Shown here: piece after piece, positions 14,225 through 20,246 of the stretch
Layout of the letters: each line of letters starts with the position of its first letter
How positions within the stretch are numbered: position 1 is the first letter of the stretch
Assembly: GCA_017464225.1 (NCBI GenBank)
Contig: JAFUDW010000031.1
Coordinates: 1-20,246, forward strand
Direction: 5' to 3'
DNA: 20,246 bases
Source: Clostridia bacterium
Lineage (GTDB): Bacteria; Bacillota_A; Clostridia; Christensenellales; Aristaeellaceae
Program-made: the position numbers and the translations under genes
Notes under the pieces: generated by a model
Told to the model about the DNA's origin: nothing
Databases searched by the model: none
Seen by the model: only the letters and a program-made list of their open reading frames with translations

Positions 14225-15604
14225 ATGTATAAAAGGCTGAAAAGCGATAAGAAAATCGGCGCGCTCAGCGTGCTCCTGGGGTTCGCGCTCCTGGTGCTCG
14301 CCCTGGTGCTCATTCCCCTCAGAACGGCAGGGGCGTGGAAGTATTATCTGCTCGCTGTATCCGCCGCGCTGATCCTGATCCCGATCCCCGTCATGTGGCG
14401 GGACGGCATTCTGCAGATGAAACAGAAACCCGTGACGGATACCCATTGGCATCGGATGCGGCAAAGCGGCTTCTTTGACCTGCTGGTGCTCTTTACCATC
14501 ATCGCGCTGGTGCTGTGCGCTTGCTGGCTCTTTGGCATGATCAGCTATAACGCCACGCTGCATAAGCACGCGCCCGGCGCTGCCACGCTGGCCGAGGCCA
14601 GGCTGCAGGCTGATTTTATCGAGTATAATTTCAAGCAGGATCTGAATCTGATTGCAGGCAGCTATGCCATCTTTGGCTATATCGCGCTGGTGATCATGGC
14701 TGTTGTGCTGATGTGCGGCCTGTATATGCGCTTTATTTCGCCGATCGTGCAGGCCGATGAGCAGCTTCAAATCGCTCATGGCTTCTATCGCGTGGCGGCG
14801 CAGTACGCAGCGGCCATCCTGGTGGTGCTCATTTCGCTGTTCCCGATTTACTGGATGGTGATCTCCTCGCTGAAAACCTCGGATGAGCTGCTCCGCGCGG
14901 TGCCCACGCTGTGGCCCAATAAGTTTATCTGGGAAAACTATCCCAATGTGCTGAAAAAAGCGCCCTTTGACCGCTACCTGATCAATACCCTGGTGACCAC
15001 GGTGATCATGATGCTGGGAGAGCTTACCATCGGCGTTATGGCTGCCTACGGCTTCTCCAAGGGCGACTTCAAGGGGAAAAACGTGCTGTTCATGCTGGTG
15101 CTCGGCGCGTTGATGGTGCCCATCCAGGTGACCTTCGTACCCATTTACGTCACCATTTCCCGCCTGAACGCCATTGATACCTGGACGGGCGTGGTACTGC
15201 CCAATCTGGTCAGCGCGTACTTCATTTTCATGCTGCGCCAGAACTTTATGGCGGTGGATAACAGCTATATCGAGGCCGGTAGAATTGACGGCATGGGACG
15301 TTTCGGTACCATTATCCACGTGCTTTGTCCCATGTGCAAACCCACGCTGATCACCGTGAGCATCATCAGCTTCATCAATGGCTGGAACAGCTATTTCTGG
15401 CCCAAGATGGTCACCCAGTCCGAAGCAAGCCGCACCATCGCCGTGGGCGTACAGCGGCTCAAGGAGACCTATGCAGGCCAGTATGTATCCAACTTCAATG
15501 AGATCATGGCGGGCGCGGTGATGGCCATCATTCCCATCGTGCTGCTGTTCCTGATCCTGCAAAAGTACATCATGACCGGCATGAGCAAGGCCGCCATGAA
15601 ATGA
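14225..15604 (+). CDS. ugpE: UgpE-like ABC permease with four extra N-terminal spans
   Basis: A 459-residue permease, against about 270-300 for ordinary UgpE/MalG. Residues about 190-459 are the standard core: first span 195-215 with FPIYWMVISSLKTSDEL, the EAA loop SYIEAGRIDGMGRFGTIIHVLCPM (347-370, EAG in place of EAA), then SFINGWNSYFWP (382-393). The extra 190 residues hold four hydrophobic spans (about 12-33, 38-57, 84-106, 145-168) with an outside loop of about 38 residues (107-144). An even number of added spans leaves the core facing the usual way. The ATG has AAAGGAGG eight bases before it and no useful alternative start near the core. It partners UgpA; no ATPase is encoded beside them. 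The matching enlargement of both permeases suggests that the two additions work together. Confidence 0.88.
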   Translation: MYKRLKSDKKIGALSVLLGFALLVLALVLIPLRTAGAWKYYLLAVSAALILIPIPVMWRDGILQMKQKPVTDTHWHRMRQSGFFDLLVLFTIIALVLCACWLFGMISYNATLHKHAPGAATLAEARLQADFIEYNFKQDLNLIAGSYAIFGYIALVIMAVVLMCGLYMRFISPIVQADEQLQIAHGFYRVAAQYAAAILVVLISLFPIYWMVISSLKTSDELLRAVPTLWPNKFIWENYPNVLKKAPFDRYLINTLVTTVIMMLGELTIGVMAAYGFSKGDFKGKNVLFMLVLGALMVPIQVTFVPIYVTISRLNAIDTWTGVVLPNLVSAYFIFMLRQNFMAVDNSYIEAGRIDGMGRFGTIIHVLCPMCKPTLITVSIISFINGWNSYFWPKMVTQSEASRTIAVGVQRLKETYAGQYVSNFNEIMAGAVMAIIPIVLLFLILQKYIMTGMSKAAMK

Positions 15605-15631
15605 TCCATTCCACAGAAAGAAGGCGTTTAT

Positions 15632-16357
15632 ATGAAAACCACAATCCCCATCCCGGGCGATGGAAAGCCGCTGATGATCGCGCACAGGGGCCTGAGCGGC
15701 CTGGAGATGGAAAACTCGGCATCGGCCTTTGTTTCGGCCGGGCAGCACAGCTATTTTGGCATTGAAACCGACGTGCACCGTACCGCGGATGGACGGTTCA
15801 TCATCATCCATGACGATAACACAAAGCGTGTATGCGGGGATGAAATGACTGTGGAGAAGACCCGCTATGATACGCTGCGCGCCCTGCGGCTGGTGGATAC
15901 GGACGGCAGACAGGGGAGAGGCGATCTGATCCTGCCCGATCTGCGCGAGTACATCGATATCTGTAAAAAGTATGAAAAAACTGCCGTGCTGGAGCTGAAA
16001 AACCATTTTACGCCTCAGGATATTGATCAGATCATCAATATCATTCGCCAGGAGGATTACCTGGAGCAGGTGGTTTTCATCTCCTTTGACCTGCCCAATA
16101 TGATCTGCATCCGGGAGCGCCTGCCGGAGCAGCCGGCGCAGTTCCTGATATCCAGTATCACCGATTGGCTGCTGGACACCCTGCAGAAGTATAGCCTGGA
16201 TCTGGATATCAAGCATACGGCGCTCACCAAGGAATACGCCGATGCGCTGCACGCAAGCGGGATCAAGGTGAACGTGTGGACAGTCAACACGCCGGAGGAC
16301 GCGCAGCGCGTCATCGATATGGGCGTGGACTTCATTACCACCAATATTCTGGAGTAA
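15632..16357 (+). CDS. ugpQ: Cytoplasmic glycerophosphodiester phosphodiesterase
   Basis: A 241-residue GDPD-family TIM-barrel enzyme that splits glycerophosphodiesters into glycerol-3-phosphate and an alcohol. Catalytic and metal residues are visible: H18-R19-G20, E27-N28 in the ENSASAF motif, E45 and D47 (GIETDVH), H60-D61, E121 (LELK), and the barrel-closing strands VNVWTVN (213-219) and DFITTN (233-238). There is no signal peptide, so it acts inside the cell on imported substrate, as UgpQ does in E. coli. AGAAGG lies before the ATG. It is the last gene of the operon, 27 bases after ugpE, and a strong terminator follows. Its place in the operon is the main reason for reading the transporter as a Ugp system. 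Confidence 0.93.
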   Translation: MKTTIPIPGDGKPLMIAHRGLSGLEMENSASAFVSAGQHSYFGIETDVHRTADGRFIIIHDDNTKRVCGDEMTVEKTRYDTLRALRLVDTDGRQGRGDLILPDLREYIDICKKYEKTAVLELKNHFTPQDIDQIINIIRQEDYLEQVVFISFDLPNMICIRERLPEQPAQFLISSITDWLLDTLQKYSLDLDIKHTALTKEYADALHASGIKVNVWTVNTPEDAQRVIDMGVDFITTNILE

Positions 16358-16387
16358 GCTTTGCAAAGTGAATCATGACTTAAAAGA

Positions 16388-16411
16388 ATGCCAATAAACG
16401 CGATTTGGCAT
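16388..16411. other. Inverted repeat just before the ugp terminator
   Basis: ATGCCAA (16388-16394) and TTGGCAT (16405-16411) form a perfect seven-pair dyad with a ten-base loop, ending seven bases before the terminator stem. It may add to the terminator as a second hairpin; no other role is evident. Confidence 0.45.
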
Positions 16412-16417
16412 GGAAGA

Positions 16418-16461
16418 GGGGAACGTTAAGAGGCAGCACCTCTTAACGTCCCCTTTTCTTT
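16418..16461 (+). terminator. Terminator of the ugp-like operon
   Basis: GGGGAACGTTAAGAGG (16418-16433) pairs with CCTCTTAACGTCCCC (16439-16453), 15 pairs with one bulged A and a CAGCA loop, then TTTTCTTTCT. The minus-strand gene pair also ends just beside it; the stem could slow transcription from that side too, though the T-run there is poor. Confidence 0.9.
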
Positions 16462-16477
16462 CTCTACACAATTTCCG

Positions 16478-16984
16478 TCATTCATGCAGCAGCCGTTCTT
16501 TTTCCAGCGCTTCTTTTTTACCGTGGATACGGCCCAGGCCGTACATCAGCAGCGTGCCGCAAAGCAGGTTGATCCAGCCGGCGCGGGCGCTGGTGACGCT
16601 GTTTGCAATCCCGATCAGCAGATTTGCGCCGCCGACCGTTGCCAGAAGTTTGCCGATCTTATCCAGATGGCTGATCTTTGAATCAATATCGGAGAAAAGG
16701 TCGAAGGGCCCGTCTGCCGTCTTTTTGCGGAAGTAGATCCACATCATCATCCGGCCTATATACTCTGCGCCGGTTTCTTTCATGAACGCAAGATAAGCTT
16801 CATCATATGGGTGCATCTCCAGCCGGACGCTGTATTCGCCGGGTTCACATCGCACAAAGCGATACGTGCAATAGCCAACGCTCTCCAACACCCAGCCGTT
16901 CATGGCCATTTCGTTCAGCCAATCTTCTTCCTTTTCAAACGACCATACCCAGTACCATTTCCGGATGGTTTTCATATTTTCCAT
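16478..16984 (-). CDS. DUF2812 membrane protein
   Basis: A 168-residue protein. Residues about 1-100 match the DUF2812 family: a short start MKTIRKWYWVWSFEKEEDWLNEMAMNGW (4-31), then YRFVRCEPGEYSVRLE (41-56) and YIGRMMMWIYFRKK (75-88). Two spans follow (about 111-130 and 135-152), and the tail is charged. DUF2812 proteins are commonly encoded right after a PadR-family repressor, as here: the PadR stop lies two bases before this ATG, and GGAGG overlaps the end of padR. The function of the family is not known; the pairing suggests a membrane-associated response controlled by the repressor. Another in-frame ATG (M4) exists, but the first fits the ribosome site better. Confidence 0.88.
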   Translation of the reverse strand: MENMKTIRKWYWVWSFEKEEDWLNEMAMNGWVLESVGYCTYRFVRCEPGEYSVRLEMHPYDEAYLAFMKETGAEYIGRMMMWIYFRKKTADGPFDLFSDIDSKISHLDKIGKLLATVGGANLLIGIANSVTSARAGWINLLCGTLLMYGLGRIHGKKEALEKERLLHE

Positions 16985-16986
16985 GC

Positions 16987-17301
16987 TTATTCCTCCCGCA
17001 GTATCCTTTCTCCGTTGTCCGCCAGCTCACGAAGCCTTGCCACTTCGATTTTGAGCACCTCAAGCCCTTTCTCGGTCAGGCGATATTCCTTTCGCCTGCT
17101 TTCATCCTCGATGGGAAGTTGAATGATCCAGCCCTTAGCGCTCAGCGCGCTCAGCGCGCCATACAGCGTTCCCGCCGCCAGATGCAGCCGGCCGCCGGAC
17201 AGCTCCTCTGTCAGCTGCATGATGCCATAACCGTGCCGCGGTTTGACCAGCGACAGCAGAATATAATAGGTTGCCTCCGTCAGCGCCAATCCCTCCGCCA
17301 T
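16987..17301 (-). CDS. PadR-family transcriptional repressor
   Basis: A 104-residue winged-helix regulator of the short PadR type. Key parts are ATYYILLSLVKPRHGYGIMQ (10-29), the recognition region AAGTLYGALSALSAKGWI (42-59) and the wing ESRRKEYRLTEKG (67-79), followed by a C-terminal helix used for dimer formation. Such proteins usually repress their own operon and release DNA on binding a small molecule. GGAGGTG stands five bases before the ATG. The promoter upstream holds two matching dyads, one over the -10 region and one just past the start of transcription, which fits autoregulation. DUF2812 follows in the same operon. The inducer cannot be predicted. Confidence 0.93.
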   Translation of the reverse strand: MAEGLALTEATYYILLSLVKPRHGYGIMQLTEELSGGRLHLAAGTLYGALSALSAKGWIIQLPIEDESRRKEYRLTEKGLEVLKIEVARLRELADNGERILREE

Positions 17302-17325
17302 ACGTTCACCTCCATAGACGTCCGA

Positions 17326-17344
17326 TATATCGAATGACGATATA
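17326..17344 (-). promoter_or_regulatory. Candidate PadR operator 2
   Basis: TATATCG, five bases, CGATATA: a perfect 19-base dyad just after the expected transcription start of padR. Its arms are identical to those of operator 1. Confidence 0.75.
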
Positions 17345-17354
17345 ACGTATTTAT

Positions 17355-17383
17355 ATTATATCGGAACACGATATATTTGTCAA
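17355..17383 (-). promoter_or_regulatory. Promoter of padR-DUF2812
   Basis: On the minus strand: perfect TTGACA (17378-17383), 17 bases, perfect TATAAT (17355-17360), about 54 bases before the padR start. It is a consensus promoter and would be strong unless repressed. Confidence 0.9.
17357..17375 (-). promoter_or_regulatory. Candidate PadR operator 1
   Basis: TATATCG, five bases, CGATATA, lying in the spacer and across part of the -10. A repressor bound here would block RNA polymerase directly. Its centre is 31 bp from that of operator 2, about three helix turns, so both dyads face the same side of the DNA. Confidence 0.8.
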
Positions 17384-17435
17384 GCAAAAAAGTAACCCGA
17401 TGAAAAATTTCCGGCTGCTGCTGACCTGCCGATAT

Positions 17436-17464
17436 AACAAAAGAGCCGTGCCTTTCGGCACGGC
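17436..17464 (-). terminator. Terminator of the minus-strand sugar ABC operon
   Basis: GCCGTGCC, GAAA loop, GGCACGGC on the minus strand (eight pairs, stable GNRA loop), then TCTTTTGTT. It lies 21 bases after the binding-protein stop and insulates padR from readthrough. Confidence 0.9.
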
Positions 17465-17485
17465 CCAAGCGCGTGATAAGATTGA

Positions 17486-18832
17486 TCAGTTGGCGTATTC
17501 GCACTCGTCGATGGCATCCTGGAAGGCGCGATCGATTTCGGCGTCCACATTCTCGGTGAGGCCCAGGCAGCGGGTCATCAGGGCGGTCACCTGGTTGCGG
17601 GCAACAGCGCTGCCCTCAAACACGGGAGAGGTGTAGTAAGCGTCGGTCTGCTCCATACCCACCTTCATGCTCAGCATGGAGATGTTGTCGCCGCCGTCAG
17701 CCTTGGCCAGGTAATCCTGGAACTCGGGGATATCCATAACGGACTTGATGGCGGGCATATAACCGGACTGGATGGCGAAGTTGGCCTGGAAGTTGGCGTC
17801 GGTGGTCAGATACTTGACGAACAGCCAGGTGGCCAGCACTTCCTGGGGATTATCCTTCTTGAAGATGCAAACGCTGGGGCCCTGGGAAATGACCTTGCGG
17901 TTGTTCACATCCACCTGCGGAATGGTGGCGATGCCCACCTCGAAGGGATAGTTGCCGTTTTCATCCTTGGCGGGGCACTGATACTTGGCGCCGGCGGAGG
18001 AGCCGATGCACATGTAGCAGCGGGTCTCATCGGTGCTGGTGAACAGGCCGGAGGTAAAAGCGCCATACAGACCGGCGGTGGTCACATAGCCCTTCTGGTA
18101 CCATTCGTTGAACTTCTTGATGAAAGCCTTGTTGGTGTCGTTGTCAAACAGGTAATGGGGCTCGTTGGCGCTGGTGTAATCGGAGCCGTACTGCTCGGTC
18201 ATGGTGATGAACCAGTTGCCTTCGCTGTCATAGCCCAGGGGGATGGACTTTTCATCGATGGCCTTGATCTTGGCGCAAACGTCTTCCACTTCGTCCCAGG
18301 TGGTGGGCACGGTCAGGCCGTTGGCATCGAAGAAGGTCTTATCATAGTACAGCACTTCAGTGCTCTTGTAGAAGGGCAGGGTGTACATCTTGTCGTCGCC
18401 GAAGCTCTTGCCTTCGTTGTAGTAGCCTTCGATGAAGTCAGCCTTCTGCTCATCGGTCAGGCCAACCACGGGATGGTCGATCAGCTCATCCAGGGTCTGC
18501 ACGGCGTTGGAGGCGTTGTAGGTGGCCACATGGTCGGCATAGCAGAAGGTCACGTTGGGCTCGTTGCCGCCGGTGATTTCCGCGGGGATGCGGTTCAGGA
18601 TGTCGTTGTAGCTGCCGGCATTCTCAGCTTCGATGGTGATGTTGGGATACAGCTTGTTGAATTCAGCGATGGCGTTGTTCAGCACTTCCAGCTGATTGTC
18701 ACGGCTGATGATGTGGTAGAACTTGACGGTAACCGCGCTGCCGTCATAGCCTTCGGCGGGGAAATCCGCCAGGGCGGTGACGCAGGGCAGCAGCATCATG
18801 AGCACCAGGAGCAGAGAGAGAAGTTTCTTCAT
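17486..18832 (-). CDS. Sugar-type ABC transporter binding protein (family 1)
   Basis: A 448-residue extracellular binding protein of the UgpB/MalE-like family 1. The signal peptide (1-22) ends A-L-A before D23. C17 is preceded by proline and does not make a lipobox. Family blocks include the N-terminal strand VTVKFYHIISRDNQLEVLNN (34-53), LYYDKTFFDANGLTVPTTWDEV (161-182), a variable pocket region with W207 and W244, GPSVCIFKK (318-326) and SGYMPAIKSV (356-365). The sequence is clearly different from the UgpB-like protein at 11109 and lacks its W-x-x-W pocket motif, so another ligand, probably a sugar or oligosaccharide, is likely. AAGGAAGG lies nine bases before the ATG. It is the last gene after two permeases, 47 bases behind the nearer one, and is followed by a terminator. 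Confidence 0.9.
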   Translation of the reverse strand: MKKLLSLLLVLMMLLPCVTALADFPAEGYDGSAVTVKFYHIISRDNQLEVLNNAIAEFNKLYPNITIEAENAGSYNDILNRIPAEITGGNEPNVTFCYADHVATYNASNAVQTLDELIDHPVVGLTDEQKADFIEGYYNEGKSFGDDKMYTLPFYKSTEVLYYDKTFFDANGLTVPTTWDEVEDVCAKIKAIDEKSIPLGYDSEGNWFITMTEQYGSDYTSANEPHYLFDNDTNKAFIKKFNEWYQKGYVTTAGLYGAFTSGLFTSTDETRCYMCIGSSAGAKYQCPAKDENGNYPFEVGIATIPQVDVNNRKVISQGPSVCIFKKDNPQEVLATWLFVKYLTTDANFQANFAIQSGYMPAIKSVMDIPEFQDYLAKADGGDNISMLSMKVGMEQTDAYYTSPVFEGSAVARNQVTALMTRCLGLTENVDAEIDRAFQDAIDECEYAN

Positions 18833-18879
18833 GGGTTTCTACCTTCCTTGTATTATTTTGTTAATGGCTTTTCAGCCGG

Positions 18880-19773
18880 TTAACCTTTGATGCCGCTGCG
18901 GCTGACGCCTGCCATGATATACTTGCGCAGGAACACGAAAATCAGGAACAGCGGGGCGGATACCAGGGCCACGGCGGCCATCTGCACGGGATAATTGACG
19001 TCGCCGGAGGTATCAGTAAACGCGTTGCGCAGGCCGTTGGTCACCAGGCGGTGGGCTTCGTCATTGGCCACCAGGCGGGGCCAGATGTAGCTGTTCCAGG
19101 AGCCCATCATTTTGAGGATGGTGATGGATATCAGCGTGGGCAGCGCCAGGGGCACCATGACCTTCCACAGGTATTTCCAATCACTGGTGCCGTCCACCTT
19201 GGCAGCCAGGTACAATTCGTTTGGGATCTGCAGGAAGTTCTGCCGCAGCAGGTAGATGTAAAATACGCTCACCAGGAAGGGCACGATCAGCACGGTATAG
19301 GTGTTGATCCAGCCCAGGCGGCTCACCGTCAGATAGTTGGTAATGGTAAACAGTTCGCCCGGGATCATCATGGTGGCCAAAAGCCCCGCGAAGAGCAGCT
19401 CCTTGCCCTTGAACTCAAGGCGGGCAAAGGCGAAGGCCGTAACGATGGTGATGAACAGGCTCAGGATGGTGGATACCACGCCCACATACAGCGTGTTCAG
19501 GAACAGGCGGCCCAGGCTGGCAGCCGTAAAGGCTTCGGCGTAGTTGCTGAAGAAGATCGCCCGAGGCCATAGCGTGGGCACAGAGGAACGATACTCCGCC
19601 AGCGATTTCACCGAGGAAATCAGCATCCAGTAGAAGGGGAAAAGCACGATGGCGGCCATGATGATCAGGAAGGCGTATATGCCGACCATCACCAGCGTTT
19701 TGCCAAACTTCTGCTTGGTCGTGGTGCGCTGCAGATCGCGGGCGTGCATCACATTGATTGAATTCTGCGACAT
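18880..19773 (-). CDS. Sugar-type ABC permease, MalG/UgpE type
   Basis: A 297-residue membrane protein of normal length with six spans. It shows the first span with FPFYWMLISSVKSLAEY (45-61), the coupling loop ELYLAAKVDGTSDWKYLWKVMVPLALP (186-212; LAA in the EAA place, glycine at 195) and SWNSYIWPRL (225-234), which is typical of the MalG/UgpE side. The first 25 residues are a polar cytoplasmic leader. GGAGG lies seven bases before the ATG. The partner permease ends 16 bases upstream and the binding protein follows. Unlike the UgpE-like protein at 14225 it has no added N-terminal spans. No ATPase is present, so a shared MsmK/UgpC-type subunit from elsewhere must drive it. Confidence 0.93.
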   Translation of the reverse strand: MSQNSINVMHARDLQRTTTKQKFGKTLVMVGIYAFLIIMAAIVLFPFYWMLISSVKSLAEYRSSVPTLWPRAIFFSNYAEAFTAASLGRLFLNTLYVGVVSTILSLFITIVTAFAFARLEFKGKELLFAGLLATMMIPGELFTITNYLTVSRLGWINTYTVLIVPFLVSVFYIYLLRQNFLQIPNELYLAAKVDGTSDWKYLWKVMVPLALPTLISITILKMMGSWNSYIWPRLVANDEAHRLVTNGLRNAFTDTSGDVNYPVQMAAVALVSAPLFLIFVFLRKYIMAGVSRSGIKG

Positions 19774-19789
19774 TGTTCCGCCTCCTCTC

Positions 19790-20246
19790 TCAGTAGTGCA
19801 CGCGCTTCTTGCTGACCTGCAGGTTGATCAGGGTCACCACAAGAATGATGCCGAACAGGATCAGGGCGGCCGCGCTGGCGCGGCCCTCGTTGCTGTTGCT
19901 CAGGCTGTCGTAAATGAAGCCCACCATGGTGTTCAGTCGGCCGGAATCGTTCACCGGGCCCATGCGCTCGCCGAATATACCCACGATGCTGGTGTATTCC
20001 TTGAAGCCGCCGATGAAGCCGGTGATGATCACGTAAGCCAGCATGGGGGAAAGGAGCGGCACGGTGATGCGCCAGAATACGCGGCGGCGGGGGGTGGAAT
20101 CCACCTTGGCGGCCTCGTAATACTGCTTGTTGATGCTGGTCAGTCCGCCCAGCAGGATCAGGATCTTGAAGGGCAGAGCATTCCAGACGATATAGACGAT
20201 CATGACGAACATGTTGGCGGTGTAGCTGGAGCCGTAATTGATCCAG
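19790..20246 (-). CDS. Sugar-type ABC permease, MalF/UgpA type, 5' end outside window
   Basis: The C-terminal 151 residues of a permease whose start lies past the right edge; the frame stays open to the last base, reading WINYGSSYTANMFVMIVYIV at the edge. The coupling loop is YYEAAKVDSTPRRRVFWRITVPLLSP, with the full EAA but serine in place of the usual following glycine. Spans on either side and a short basic tail (VSKKRVHY) fit the MalF/UgpA side. It is the first visible gene of a minus-strand operon with the MalG-type permease and the binding protein; the promoter is not in the window. Whether this protein has an enlarged N-terminus like the UgpA-like protein at 12497 cannot be judged. Confidence 0.92.
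   Translation of the reverse strand, partial: WINYGSSYTANMFVMIVYIVWNALPFKILILLGGLTSINKQYYEAAKVDSTPRRRVFWRITVPLLSPMLAYVIITGFIGGFKEYTSIVGIFGERMGPVNDSGRLNTMVGFIYDSLSNSNEGRASAAALILFGIILVVTLINLQVSKKRVHY

Noticed and set aside
14012..16366. Very long open frame on the minus strand (784 codons) opposite ugpA, ugpE and ugpQ
   Set aside because: The plus strand carries well-supported genes there. The translation is rich in His, Gln, Arg and Gly with no domain, as expected for the opposite strand of GC-biased coding sequence.
17146..17160. Short direct repeat of gcgctcagc inside padR
   Set aside because: It encodes the Leu-Ser-Ala-Leu-Ser-Ala helix of the repressor and is explained by coding.
18843..18880. 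GGTTAACC palindrome and small GGCT/AGCC hairpin between permease and binding protein of the minus-strand operon
   Set aside because: The stems are four pairs or overlap a stop codon, and no T-run follows; too weak to annotate as a terminator.

Overview
The window looks like chromosome from a moderately GC-rich member of the Firmicutes, probably a gut-type Clostridia. The signs are GGAGG ribosome sites, TTGACA/TATAAT promoters, the nadD/yqeK/rsfS block, tandem NrnA-type DHH proteins, a PadR-DUF2812 pair and several solute-uptake ABC operons. All three solute-binding proteins have signal peptides ending in Ala-Leu-Ala and none has a lipobox cysteine. I associate that style with Christensenellales-like lineages, but this taxonomic guess is weak. 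I see no phage genes, insertion sequences, CRISPR, tRNA or rRNA, and no gene-free stretch longer than 300 bases.

Layout. Positions 1-2076 (minus strand) hold a housekeeping operon: a fused NadD-YqeK protein, the ribosome silencing factor RsfS and an ArsC/Spx-fold protein without catalytic cysteines, joined by ATGA overlaps. The start of a small membrane-anchored protein follows and runs off the left edge. From 2154 on the plus strand come a membrane protein with a degenerate Mrr-like domain and two overlapping NrnA-type genes. Positions 5017-9906 hold a complete branched-chain amino-acid type uptake operon, livJ-livH-livM-livG-livF, with a terminator-like hairpin after livJ that probably sets livJ expression above the rest. 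A lone secreted beta-propeller-like protein follows (9963-10967).

Positions 10996-16461 hold a Ugp-like operon: binding protein, two permeases and a cytoplasmic glycerophosphodiester phosphodiesterase. The set suggests that glycerophosphodiesters or glycerol-3-phosphate are imported and the diesters cleaved inside the cell. Both permeases carry large N-terminal additions: about 270 residues with an extracytoplasmic domain in UgpA, and about 190 residues with four extra membrane spans in UgpE. No ATPase is encoded, so one must be supplied from elsewhere.

On the minus strand from the right edge, a second sugar-type ABC operon (permease, permease, binding protein) has normal-length permeases and ends at a terminator near 17440. 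It is followed by padR-DUF2812, whose consensus promoter carries two identical-arm 19-bp dyads 31 bp apart, a clear candidate autoregulatory switch. The most unusual items are the enlarged Ugp permeases, the twin PadR operators, the Mrr-like membrane protein and the cysteine-less ArsC-fold protein in the RsfS operon.
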